DNA of 64,000 nucleotides, from contig JAZHRO010000013.1 in NCBI GenBank assembly GCA_037157565.1, positions 36,460,501 to 36,524,500 of the forward strand, given 5' to 3'. Of the stretch, positions 45,401-55,800 are shown in pieces. The notes beneath the pieces were generated by a model, which saw only the letters and a list, made by a program, of their open reading frames with translations, was not told the origin of the DNA and did not search any database. The stretch is from Thalassia testudinum (Eukaryota; Streptophyta; Magnoliopsida; Alismatales; Hydrocharitaceae). Within the stretch, counting starts at the first letter, position 1, and each line of letters begins with the position of its first letter. Made by a program: the position numbers and the translations under genes.

Positions 45401-48400
45401 GATGAAGCATGAAAATCATTTGACCATATCATAACGCATCTAATACTTAAGAAAAAAAATCCAAAAGAGACAGATTTCAACTAAGTTTAGAGTGTACCAT
45501 GACCGATCAAAGATTGGTCGATCAAAGGGAGGTCGACGAGGATGTGGAAGATGGTCGGTGAGAGGTGTGCACGGTCGGAGGTCGAGGTCGCGCGGAGGAG
45601 GCATCGAGTGAGGTGTTGCAATGCATGGAGGATGCACGAAGGTGGCGTGGCTTCTTTGCGTAAGAGACGGCGATGGTCGGAGGCGGCATGAAGGTTGGTC
45701 AATCACGTCGCCGGAGGAGAGGTGGGGTCAAATGGGGATTTTTGTTTGGTGGTGGAGAGAATGTGGGGACCAAACGGTGGGGTATATGTGGTAAAAAAAT
45801 AGGTTTTATGGTAAAAATGTGTGTTTTTTATAGAAAAGAAGATTAGCGAAATAGGTAAAAACATTTTAGGAAGCTAATCACGGTTATCAAGGTCGGTTAA
45901 GTAGATTAGGAGCAAGATTTGAGGTAAAAAGATCGCAATATGGAAAACTGAAACCACCCAGTTTTAGTCAATCAAAACAAGAAATGATCATGGCTAATGA
46001 GTTGATCAAAACAAGAAATTATGTTTACTATTTCGTCCAGTGTAGCTCGTGAGTTTGATAGGTCTTGGCTAATGGAGGATGGTTTCAAATCATGGGTGGA
46101 GAAGTGGGGCTCGATGGTGGTGGAGGGGTCAGCGACTATTCGGTTAGCAAAGCTGGCAGGTCCGCGGGACCTCTTGAGCGTCTACAGGAAGGAGATCAAA
46201 GAGTCCAGGCGTGGTAGGAAGACAGAGGCACTGGTAAAGATATCCAGGATTGACAGGTAGGAGGATCTCAGGTCCGTTTCTGTGGAGGATAGAGATTGCA
46301 GGGAGCAGATGATTCGGGTGGTGCATGAGGAGGCATAAAGGCGGAGGTTGAATGGAAGATGAGGTCAAGGCAGAAATGGTTGTGGGAGGGCGACTGCAAC
46401 ACCATGTTCTTTTACCAGGTGGCCTTGGCGAGGAGGAAGAACTGGGTTGAGAGTCTGCAGGTGGGAGGAGAGCCTTTCACTGGAAGGGAGGAGGTGAGGC
46501 GAGCAGTTGCAGCATACTTTAGGGACTAGACAGGGAGGCGAAGTAGAGGGAGCTGGAGGTGGAGGGGGGAGGATGTGGCGAGCATTACGGCGAACTCGGC
46601 CTTGAGTCTCACATCAGCCTTCATGGAAGGCGGTGTAGGGTCTCAATGGAGAGGATGCCCTAGTCCAGACGGGTTTCCCGTTGTTTTCTTTAGGGAGTTT
46701 TGGGTTCTGGTCAAGTCTGAGGTGATGCAAATGATGGAGGAGTTTACAGTTGGTAACAGGGGGTTTGACAGTTTGAATAGGTTTTATCTGTTCTTGCTAT
46801 CTAAGAAGGGGCAGAGGCGATTGAGGACTTCCGGCCTATTGCCCTGTTGAATGCAGTTTATCTTATTGTCGCTAAGGTCCCTGGCAAATAGACTTTGTGT
46901 CCTTCTGGATGTTGTTATTTTGCTAGTGCAGACGACCTTTGTTCCAAGGAGGGGAATTCTAGATGGCTTCGTGGTTGCCATGGAGGCTCTTGCTGCTTGG
47001 AGGACAGAGAAGAGGAAGGCCTTCTTGTAAAAGGTTGACTTCAGCAAGGCCTACAACTCCATGTAGTGGGATTTCTTTGGACTTCCTTAGTGAAGAGGGG
47101 TTTTCCTCAGATTTGAATTGATTGGATGAAGAGGTGTGTGATTACGACTTATTTCTCGGTCTTGATTAATGGAAATCTTGTGAGAGGATGAGTGCAACCC
47201 AGGAGGGGGGTCAAGCAGGGCTGCCCACTTGCTCCAATGCTTTTTGTGTTGGCGGCAGATGCCCTCGCAAGGGTGATGCACAGGTCTTATGCTAGGGAGT
47301 TGATCAAAGGATTTGGGGCTGATGCTAGGAGAGGTCCTGATGTTACAGTATGCAGATGACATGTTATTTCTGGTTGAGGGGTATGTTCTGGAGGCAAGAA
47401 GGATAGGGATACTATTGGAGCTCTTTAGAGAAGCATGGAGGCTACGGATTAATTATCAGAAATCGAGCTTTATTCCGATCAACATGGCAGGCGAGGAGGT
47501 GGAGGAGGTTGTTGATGCTCTTGGGACTGGGGTGGGTGAGCTGCCCTTGGTGTACCTGGGGCTACCATTATCAGATCGTCTCCTTAGGTTACAAGATTAG
47601 ATTTCGCTGCTGGAAAGAATCGAGAGGTTGGCGGGTTGGTCATCTAAGTTACTATCAGAGGGGAGGTTGACATTGGTGAAGGCAGTTTTGTTCTCAGTTC
47701 CAACATACTTCTTGTCTGTGTTCAAGGTGCCATGTTAGGTAGAAATGAAGATCACAAGGCTGATGAAAGATTTCTTTTGGTCTAATGTGGGGTCGACGGG
47801 GAAGGGGACGAGGCTAGTGGCTTGGGAGGAGGTGCGTTGGCCACAGCAGGAATGGGGGCTAGGTGTTAAGAGATGTGGGGAAGGTTAATTTGAGCCTTCT
47901 TGCAAAGTGGATTGTGAGGTTGGTGGGGCAAGAGCAAGGTTTTTTTGGTGACATCCTACGACAGTGTTGTGGTTCTTTTCACTCCTGGGGACCGTTGGAG
48001 GCTCCTACGGGGGTGTCCTACTTCCTTAAAGACTTGGTGGCGGTGGTACTATGGGTATGGTCTTTCTTTTCACCTGTCCTTGGGGAAGGTGGTGAGTTCT
48101 GGTTTTGGCTTGATGATTGGCAGGGGGTTGGGGATAGCCTTAGTGACAGGTTTCCTCATCTCTTTGGGAGGGCAGTGGACCCAACTGCTACAGTTGATAA
48201 TTGTTGGGACGAAGCGTGGTGTCCATCCTTTTTGGGGGGGGACTCTCAAACTAGAGATTTGCAGCGTTTCAGCAAATGCTTTAGGAGCTGGAATGCTGGG
48301 CTCCAAACGTGGGGAGAGACGCGTATGGTTGGGATGATGGAGATTTTATTGTTGTGAAGGTGTTTCGTAGGCTTGGTTTTGTCTCGCAGAACGTGGATTT

Positions 48401-50118
48401 GGATATCTCCAGAGACTGCAGACTGCTATGGTTGGTGGAGTGCCCTCTCAAAGTCAAGATCTTTCTTGGCTATTGCAGAGGGGAAGTATTGTCACGAAGG
48501 TGTGGAGGGCGAGATGGGTCCAGATAGATGATGTGGGGTGTTCTCTTTGTGGTGAGGCAGATGAAGACGTACAACATCTCTTCTTCCATTGTCCATTTGT
48601 TGAGCAGATCTAGTGGAGAATGGGCCTCAGCTGGATAGACTACTGAGACATGGTTAGTTTTTTGTTGTTGTTCTGGAGATGAAGCATCCATGATGGAGCA
48701 AGCATTTTTCGGTCTAAGAGGGACAGAGCCAAGGTGTTGGCAGTGTTGTGGGGTATATGGCTGGGAAGGAATGGTGTGGTGTTCAAGGGAGACAGGTCTT
48801 ATGTGGAGAATTTCTTCTCGCCCATCTCCTCCAAGGGGTCTTGTGGGAGTCTGCTTTGTAACCGGTGATGTAATTATTTGGGTGGTTTAATGGAATAAAT
48901 TCGGGTGGTTATCATTTAGATAACTGCCCTTTTACTTAGAAAAAAAAAAAAAAGTAATGATCATATATCCTTGGGACAGTCACAGCCATTCATGTGGTTG
49001 GCTGGTTGCAAGGAGAGCACCATACAGCATGTTGACATGCTCTACAGTTAAGACTACAGAAAAATATGATCATGTCACTTTTGACCAATAGTGAAACCCG
49101 TAAGCCTGTGACAATTGGCAAATAGACTAGTCTACAAGAGCGAGGAGACTTTGGTTGGAAGCTGGAAAAATCCTAGTAATCTTTAGCCGTGTTAAAGTAA
49201 ATTTGGTTTGTTTTGTATCTAGACTATTGGATGCTGGCAACATGAAGCCAGGTTTGCCCATTTTTAACTTTATAGTACAGATTGGCCCATGCTAATCGCT
49301 AACTTGAAGACTAGATCTGCCTAGTTTTTCATGATTGTTTTTAAGAAATGTGGATATTTAGTGTGAAAAATTCCCGGAAAGGCTCAGGCTCACCTTTTAA
49401 TTAACATATCTGGATTCATGGTTTTGGCTCAAATTTATTCACTTAGGCTGCCGGTCATTACAATACTGTTGACAATATAAATAAGCACGTTTACATTTTG
49501 ATAGTTATGAGCATCACTCATTTTTACTTATTGATAACTATGTACCACTTCCTTTGTCGCATACATCTTTTTCTTGGTGCACAGCCTTACAATGCGAGAA
49601 TATAATTTGTTCATGTCAAGTATCTTTTGCGAAGAAGGGGAAAAAGGAATTATTTCAATATCCTAAATATGTATTAACTGCAGCAATGCAAGACATGGTG
49701 GAGGTGTAATCTTACCAGAAATAAATTTCAGCATACCATATGCGCCTCTGGAACCTATTTTCAAGTTCTCGGGTACATATGATCATCTGCCTTGCAAAAT
49801 CAAAGTCGCTCATATATACATTGCAACAAAAGCGTGTCAAAAACTAACAAGTTCTATCATCTGGCAGCCAAACCAAATCTGCCATTCTTGCAGGTTTATG
49901 ACAAGCTGGATGCCTTCCTCTCTTCAGTCTGGGCATTGAGGCCACCAATGCCTTCTGAACCACAGCCACCCCCCGACAACAAGAACAAGGCAGCGAAAGG
50001 CTCACGCTTTGCTGAATTCCTTGCCAAGATACAAGCCGACAATCCGGCTTCTGAAGATAAGCAACTTGGCATCAGAGGCAAGCATCCCAGCGTTAAACTG
50101 CCGCATAGTAAACTGTGA
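20227..50118 (+). CDS. DEG15: DEG15-type glyoxysomal (peroxisomal) processing protease
   Basis: Trypsin-like serine protease; the plant family removes PTS2 presequences from imported matrix proteins inside peroxisomes. Coding exons: 20227-20292, 20393-20439, 20533-20722, 20829-20882, 20975-21049, 21444-21587, 40111-40200, 40306-40406, 40879-40964, 41059-41153, 41238-41970, 42087-42288, 49684-49772, 49894-50118; about 731 aa (Arabidopsis DEG15 is about 700). Family sentences include [28 protein letters not shown] and GWSLALLN. Triad: His in LTNAHLL (about residue 417), Asp in MDVALL (about 519), Ser in PGMSGGA (about 611). The C-terminus SKL is a PTS1 signal. Start chosen because MDTTEVAR aligns with family N-termini. 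Introns 6 (18.5 kb) and 12 (7.4 kb) carry transposons. Exon 13 ends in phase 1 but exon 14 reads in phase 0; that junction is unresolved. Confidence 0.9.
21588..22329 (+). other. start of DEG15 intron 6
   Basis: Donor GAG|GTAGATT. AT-rich intronic sequence with no conserved ORF; a short A-run sits near 22087. The left edge of copia 1 lies somewhere in 22100-22590 and could not be placed. Confidence 0.5.
22585..24304 (+). pseudogene. copia 1 protease-integrase-RT (5' part)
   Basis: Protease motif [13 protein letters not shown] near 22587 (Gly of DSGAS replaced by Arg), a GAG-pre-integrase-like [13 protein letters not shown] segment near 22775, integrase sentences [15 protein letters not shown] (about 23163) and NDNALEF (about 23298), then RT start [20 protein letters not shown] (about 24199-24258) up to DIDY. 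Many stops and frameshifts. Confidence 0.75.
24305..24464 (+). repeat. copia 2 5' LTR
   Basis: 160 bp, TGTAGAGAG to CTTACA, including a (TA)n run at 24384-24416. Immediately followed by a tRNA-complementary site, which fixes its 3' edge. Confidence 0.85.
24465..24476 (+). promoter_or_regulatory. copia 2 primer-binding site
   Basis: TGGTATTAGAGC matches the copia primer-binding consensus TGGTATCAGAGC (complement of initiator Met-tRNA 3' end) at 11 of 12 bases, directly after the LTR. Confidence 0.88.
24477..25076 (+). other. copia 2 leader and possible Gag start
   Basis: Untranslated leader followed by an ATG at 24951 ([14 protein letters not shown]...). The reading frame runs into the B4 LTR at 25077. 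Whether this ATG starts Gag could not be confirmed. Confidence 0.4.
26821..29389 (-). pseudogene. hAT transposase (BED finger, DUF659, hATC), degenerate
   Basis: From ATG at 29389: a BED-type finger (KRDPA-stop-KYN, then [16 protein letters not shown]), a linker rich in Lys, a DUF659 region ([26 protein letters not shown] near 28655-28790), a stretch ending [14 protein letters not shown] near 28150, and the hATC dimerisation domain ([20 protein letters not shown] and [16 protein letters not shown], about 27360-27480). The product ends DLWS at 26821. Early stop TGA replaces the conserved Trp of the finger; further stops and shifts occur, so the element is non-autonomous today. Some intron-like gaps may exist. 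Confidence 0.85.
29459..30022. repeat. series of successive hairpins in the hAT 5' region
   Basis: Inverted pairs in order: ACCCATTTTGGGTTATTCG (29459) with its near-complement at 29555-29573; GGCCCG/CGGGCC (29648-29663); TTCTCCAAA/TTTGGAGAA (29696-29720); CTCATAACC/GGTTATGAG (29757-29782); TTCCTAGC/GCTAGGAA (29793-29815); TACTTTCATTTTTC/GAAAAATGAAAGTA (29827-29899); TATCTAATATGTGT/ACACATATTAGATA (29915-30000) enclosing CCCATAT/ATATGGG; GCCTAGC/GCTAGGC (30006-30022). Confidence 0.85.
30879..30915. repeat. long hairpin in LTR B4
   Basis: TTGATCAATCCCTCCA pairs with TGGAGGGATTTGATCAA with one bulged base and a 4-nt loop. Confidence 0.8.
31840..36249 (+). pseudogene. copia 2 Gag-protease-integrase-RT-RNase H
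   Basis: Gag segment ([20 protein letters not shown], about 31872-31931; WIMNTTIQ), interrupted by a MITE at 32082-32390. Then a C2HC zinc knuckle [17 protein letters not shown] (about 32830-32880), protease remnant SGASRHIRD, integrase core ([22 protein letters not shown] near 33890) and C-terminal [15 protein letters not shown] (about 34147). RT follows ([24 protein letters not shown], then the YGLKQSPRA motif and [11 protein letters not shown], with His for Asp in the catalytic pair), and RNase H ([44 protein letters not shown]). Numerous stops and shifts. Ends ERV-stop inside the 3' LTR. Confidence 0.88.
32082..32390. mobile_element. hAT-like MITE, copy 1
   Basis: 309 bp flanked by 8-bp duplications CTCCCAAG (32074-32081 and 32391-32398). 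Termini are imperfect inverted repeats sharing AAATGCCGA. Interior is dense in CATGCCGA-type words. Inserted in copia 2 Gag. A second copy is at 57074-57383. Non-coding. Confidence 0.88.
36245..36393 (+). repeat. copia 2 3' LTR
   Basis: Starts TGTAGAGAGATAAA and ends near CTTCTCATA; homologous to 24305-24464. The first bases overlap the RNase H stop codon. Confidence 0.8.
36399..37690 (+). pseudogene. copia 1 RT and RNase H (3' part)
   Basis: RT sentences [20 protein letters not shown] (about 36481), [11 protein letters not shown] and SPQAWFD, then [15 protein letters not shown] DD-region near 36737, RNase H with [20 protein letters not shown] (about 37246) and [19 protein letters not shown], ending at TGA 37690. 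Several stops and shifts. Continuation of the reading frame broken at 24304. Confidence 0.82.
37698..37841 (+). repeat. copia 1 3' LTR
   Basis: 144 bp from TGTTTGAATATA to TATATAACA, directly after a GGGGGGG polypurine tract (37691-37697). TATA-like CTATATAAGGAGG near 37763. Confidence 0.78.
38953..39017. repeat. alternating purine-pyrimidine (GT/GC/CA) tract
   Basis: Runs such as GTGCACATGTGCACGTGTGT and GCGTGCACGTGT, suited to Z-form DNA; ends TGCATGCATAC. Confidence 0.7.
39097..39170 (+). mobile_element. tRNA-derived SINE fragment
   Basis: A-box-like TGGTGCAGTTG at 39104 and B-box-like GGTTCGAGCCT at 39147, 43 nt apart as in a tRNA, followed by A-rich sequence (CAAAAAATAATAAAAG). No tail duplication was identified. 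Confidence 0.6.
42429..45982 (-). mobile_element. copia-like LTR retrotransposon remnant in DEG15 intron 12
   Basis: Read on the minus strand: a remnant coding region (43900-45240), a GGGGGAGAA polypurine tract (complement of 43417-43425), and a putative LTR beginning TGTAAGCACC at 43416 and extending to about 42429. The 5' LTR, Gag and Pol are missing. Rich in TTGATCGATCAA-type words. Lineage is uncertain, possibly SIRE/Maximus-like; the outer edges are approximate. Confidence 0.55.
44127..45233 (-). pseudogene. retrotransposon extra ORF of plant-transposon-protein type, degenerate
   Basis: Minus-strand fragments in overlapping frames: a segment with [18 protein letters not shown] (near 44935) and an upstream piece [20 protein letters not shown]. 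These resemble the domain found in additional ORFs of plant LTR elements, with a Gln-rich low-complexity tail (EQQQQEP). Multiple frameshifts. Assignment is from memory of the sentence pattern HLFYANL. Confidence 0.45.
45992..48955 (+). mobile_element. LINE (L1-type), 5'-truncated, in DEG15 intron 12
   Basis: Ends in a 14-nt poly(A) (48940-48953) and is flanked by 9-bp duplications AATGATCAT (45983-45991 and 48956-48964). Coding remnants in order: the segment before RT ([13 protein letters not shown]), RT with the catalytic [12 protein letters not shown] (about 47348-47383) and [15 protein letters not shown] (about 47543), the thumb [20 protein letters not shown], and the C-terminal zf-RVT domain ([20 protein letters not shown], about 48540-48599). 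Frameshifts break the ORF. Sense orientation relative to DEG15. Confidence 0.88.
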
Positions 50119-52640
50119 TTGATATAGCTGCATGCAAATTGATTTTGGGTGAAAGAAGTGAATGCTCATTCCTTGCAGCTTGTCTAGTGATATCCAGTGT
50201 GGGACACTGATAAAAGCTCATCAACATTTAGGCGTTTTTACCATGTTTAAATGTACATTTGTAAAGTATGACAGGATGAATGAGCTTACAATCTATCTTC
50301 TAGAACATGTATAAATATGCTAAGCCGCATTTTTGGATGCGGGATTATGGCTGGAAAGGAATCGCATTCTTAACTCATCCCTAGACAATTGATAGATATA
50401 TACTCATAATGATTGAATGGCAATTTATGCCGAAGTATCGTCTTCATACCAAACTTGAAACAGATAAGCTATGATTCCTAATTTCCTAACTGTAAAACAT
50501 CAACTCACCTATCATCTCACCTTCTATATGTCACATCACTTAACCAAACATCGCTTTTTAAGTCATCTCGTTACTGAAGTTATCTTGTACAAAAGCTATA
50601 TTGAACAAAACCTAATATTAGGGTTTTAAAGAATTTTTTTTTTTATTTACAACAGTTTTTTCTAAGTATTTATTAAGCATGCAAATAGAAAACTATCGAA
50701 AAATTATGTATGATATTAAACGTGAAAAAACTTTATCAAACATTTAAATACTTTTTCATATCGTGATGGCGTTATTTACAATCCATGCAAGGACAATATA
50801 TTTTCAGTCGAGTAAAATAATCTGTTGCCAACCACGGCTTGCATGTGAGAAGCTTATAAAGCTGTTGCATATTGCAATAGGTTTATGGACAGGAGCATTC
50901 CTGTGTGGGTTTGAAGAGGATTGAAGAATTCGAAAGGTTAAGCAATTCTCCAATTAAATGATGTTATGGATCCATCTACGCCTCCTATTACATAGAATGT
51001 AACAACTGTAGGATATCGTAGTGCTACTGATACCATCAAAAGCACCATTTTTTTACTTTTTTTGAAGGTGTAAATATTTATTTTCATAGTATGCAACCAT
51101 CTTTCCGAATACCATTTTTCAGTAAATAACAGCACCTTTTGACGGAAAGAACATTGTTCAACGCATGATCAAAAGTCAACACCCACATATCACCACTTCA
51201 TAATAACAGCTCCGAAATAGGTCTTTTTATCGAGTTTAATGAATCGTGCTTGCTCTGTTTGGAGTCAGACCTGATAAGCTAAAGCTATAGCACAATGTAA
51301 ATAAGTTTGAGTGGATTTTCCTGAGACCAGCTCATTTGAGCTGGAGCCCAAGCTCGCCCGATAAATAACAAGCTCAAATTTTTGAGTCACATGCTTGGAC
51401 TTGGATACATAAAATAAAGATGCTTAGTAAACAAAATATACTTGTATAACAAGTATAATCTTAACCGAAATAGGTGTAAATCACATATAATATACATGGT
51501 CAAGGATAGACTATGTATAGTGAATAGGACGAAGGTAAGAGATAAGGATAATATGGTAAGAGAGGGGGAGAGTGATTAAGGTTTTAGAAAAATTATAGGT
51601 ATACCCTTTTACTTTTCTTTAGTGTGTGTCTGTGTGTGTATCTCATCAAGTTTGAACTTTTATCAAGCCAAGCCTAGTCTGACCTAAACTCAACTTAATA
51701 ACTTATCTCAACAGTTTATCAAGCTAAGCTGGAATCTTATCGTACAGCCCCGAGCCAACCCTAGCCTTTTTGACAGCCATACTCCCAAGAGGCTTGATAT
51801 TTTCACAAATTAGTTCTAATACACACTTTACCGATGATTTTGTAGTGGCTATGCATGTGCTTTTATCTAAGGTCTCATATCATCTCTCACCGATTCTTCC
51901 TTCAGTTGCGACAACTGGAGCTACCGGTGCTTGTACATCGACGAAAACAGATGTACAATTGCATGAAAACAATACCCTTAATTGCCCTGCAAGTAGCTCA
52001 AACTAATGCCAACAACTTCAGAACGAAAGGTTGAATGATTTAAAGCATTCTTGCACGTACATCTAAACACATGGTCATTCGCAATATTATGGATATCCAC
52101 AAAAAGAATAAGTTTTCACACATCCTGATATACGATCATTTTGATGCTCCTCGAGCAATCGCCTGAGGCAGCAGAGGGTGGACCTAGTAAATGTGGTCTT
52201 TTTGGATTGCAAAAACTGCTACTTCCCATGACAGATACTTGGTTTCACTCAATCAAACTCGATCCATATGGATCCCTGACTCGTCTAATAGGCTATAGGT
52301 TTGTACCCTAGTCCTTGTGTTACCTAGAATGATAACATGCATAAACCATTAGAAATTTCCTAGCTTAATCTGCACCTTCATCTCAACGTGGTGGACCACC
52401 TAGGGATCCTAGATTATTTTATTTATTTATTTGTTTGATTTCAAAGAAGAAGGATGCATCAGTCGTCAAGATAACACATCCTAGCACGTGTTCTCATTCA
52501 CCTAGCTTGACCAGTTGCACACTTTATCAAGAACCAAATAACAACACAAAAACCCTACTATTTACCAAGAACTAAATAACACAAACACATAACCATATAC
52601 AATACAAAACTGCGCTCGCTCATAAAGAAAAATGTGAGAA
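50119..52640. other. convergent intergenic region
   Basis: Lies between the 3' ends of DEG15 (+) and the DCAF4-like gene (-); it presumably holds both 3' UTRs. No conserved coding segment was recognised. Small ORFs near 51770 and 50938 lack codon structure. Confidence 0.55.
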
Positions 52641-52847
52641 ACTCTTCAACTTGATGGTGTCTCCAAATTTCTAACCTTCAGCTCATCTCCCTGCAAGGTC
52701 TATGCAAATCTCTGCAAGATTGCTGCCAGCAAGGGCAGTCTTCCTCCAAACATGGCAAGAGCAGCTGAAAAAGTACCATCTTGCATTTTTGGCCACAAGG
52801 CTACACTAGCAATCTGTCTCGTTGCATTGTTCACCTATTGCCATGAG

Positions 52848-55800
52848 TCATGTTCCATGTATAGAAAATACACCTTCCTGTGACCCGAGCCACGCGTCCC
52901 AACTGTGTTCCCGCATAAGGACATTCTCGTCGAGCCATCTCAACTTACAAGACCCATCCAATCCTGCACAAAGGGGGGGTAATTGAGGTGGGAAAGAAAA
53001 ACAAGCTAAAGATAGATTGTTACCATGGGCGTCACCATTTGGTTGCCAGCAGACTGAATTCACCGTGCAATTCGAGATTCTTTCTGCAAAGAGTAACTTG
53101 GCTGTCTTGATGTTCCATATGCGCACATAGCCATCCTCTCCTCCTAATTGTGTTTTCAACCATGGTTAGATTCACCAACTTGGAGCAAATGTAAGTGTTA
53201 AAAGAACAAAAAGTCACCAGAAAGGAAGAGTGTCTCAGACGGATTGACCCCCAGTTGTAGACAAGAATGTGAGTTCACATGTCCTTCATACGACTGCACA
53301 GGCCCTCTTTCAAGAAGACATCGATCAAAGAGCTTGATCTGTGCAATATTCAAAATTGTATCATGAACTATGTATTTCCAGATTTCTTTTCTTGAAAAGC
53401 ATTTCCAGATATTTTGACCAAAAATAAATAAATACTATAATGGATCGTCACAGTTACTTTGGAGATTTGCACATATATATCTCCTGATTTATTGTCAGAA
53501 ATGGCAGTTCGATATCTTTACTGAATGTTACATATATGCATAAAAAATCAATATAATTATGAAGTGGAAGCAACGTAATTACAGATCCATCCATTGAGCT
53601 TCCCAAGAAATAGCGATCATCAGAGACAAGTGATACCAAACTGCAATTGAAATGTTGAATTGTTAAAATTAATATTATCAAATAAAAGAACTCAAATACC
53701 ATGGGAGAAATCACAATACCTGCAAACAGCTGAAGGCATACGAATGTTGCTTGGAGTGCTAGAATTTCCGCTTTGCTGTGATGGATGATAAACTATTTCG
53801 TGTTAATACTTCTTGCTCAATATAAAAATAATAGCAACGGAGAAATGGTTGATTTGCAACACTAATAGGTTTCTGTTCTATAGAAGCATAAACTGAACTG
53901 ATCTGGTTGCCAGAGAACCACAAAAAGATTCATTGGCATCAATGACCATTGCTTGCTTGTTTAGCTCGTTGAGGTTTCATTTAACCTGTAAAACTGCTTT
54001 CTCACTTGCTTGCTTTATATTCCCTAATCCACATATTAATGCATTAATCCATTCTACCATGTGACCATGTGGTAGGCAGAATCCTTTTGCAACCTGGGAA
54101 TTATTCTTCTCAACTACTTCCATGGAGAATAATTCTAATTTTACCGTGGAATAGACTAAAAGTAACAAAAGTAAAAAGAACATTCACATTGGGGGAAACC
54201 AACTTAATCCAATTGCCAGCAACTTCTTGTTAAGCTTAGAAGCTCACCTACATGCTTCGTCATTGGCTGTATTGCATGTCTTGGACGTTGTCTAGAAAGA
54301 TCAAGATGCCTTCGATGTCTCTGGCGAATGTCAATTGATGTGATCGACCCATTTCTATGCCCACATAGAAGGACATTTCCCTAAATAACACCATCAATAA
54401 CTATTGGCAATTAAATGTGTATCCATCTGAAGAAATAAGGCAATTAAATCAGGATAAATTGGATTTCAAGGAAATACACATTGAAATTACCGAGTTATCA
54501 AATTGCTGTGAGAAGATGTCACTCTTGGAGGGGTACAACCAGGATATCTTACCAGATTCTAAACTAATCAAGGCAGCTCCTCGATTAGTACCTGTACAAA
54601 AGTCATGGACATATCTATGTTATCAACTCAATTATAAAGATAAATTAAAGCATGATGCAGTAACAATATCTTGAGTTTATGTGACTGACATTCTTATCAC
54701 AACTAAATACATAATAAATTAAAGCATGATGCAGTGACAATTTCTTGAATTCATCTGAATGACATTCTTATCACAACCAAATACATACATCTGTGACTAC
54801 TTTGAAATATATGCATATCAGCAATTCACTTCATTGCATATACAGAACATCTATCCTTCCCCAACCCATCATCCCCACCCAGAAAAAAGGGAAAAGAAAA
54901 AGAAAAATGCACAATCATAAATTCAGAAGTCTGGAAACAGCTAGAGGACAGGTTTTGCATTAATTACATCTTTCTTTCTTTTTAATACATTACAATTATT
55001 TTTGTTTAACGACATGCTTGATGAGGAAATCAAGATTTATCTTTGTACTGCTACAATAGGCTGGCAACTCATGTTAAAACTTTGCAGACATGGTTGACAT
55101 CTCAGTCTAAATCAGAAAAGACAAGGACAGATAGACCGATTACATCTAAAATTATCAACCAAACCATGTTAGGGTTTCTTTGACAAATCGGAAATACCAT
55201 GAACAGAACCTGCAACTCAGGTAAAATGAACATCCAGACTGAATAGCATTAAATAATGAATTTCTTGAAGGATAAGAGTGGAACCATGATCACTTGGGTG
55301 CAAAGCAGACAGCTTGATCACGTTAGGTAGTGTGATTATTACATGAGATTTTAAGAGAAAACCTCTTTGAAATTCCCTGATGTTGATCGGGCAATTATAA
55401 GCACAGACAACAGATAAACGAAAGTTGCATGCATGTGAGAAATATTTTTATGAACCTCTTTTGATAGTGGTTTTTTTGGGCAGCTAGTGATTTCCAATAG
55501 TTATTCCTCCCTACTCTGGTGAAAGAAAAGGCATTTTTTATGTAAAAGTGCAAGTTCACATGCAACGTAAGCCCCAAAAGGAGAGTGACGGGTGTATGAA
55601 ACTTACCTACTGCAGCTTGTTTTCCATCAGTGTTGCAAACAGCTGTCCACACAGTACAGTCTAGTGAAGCAACTTTTCGAATTTTTCTTTGAAAATTGAA
55701 AGTATTGGAGGTCAAATCAAGTGGTTCAGTGAGGTGGAGAATGTACAGTGAGCCACCAGATCCACCACATCCAAGAGTGCTTACCCTGTTTACTATGTTA

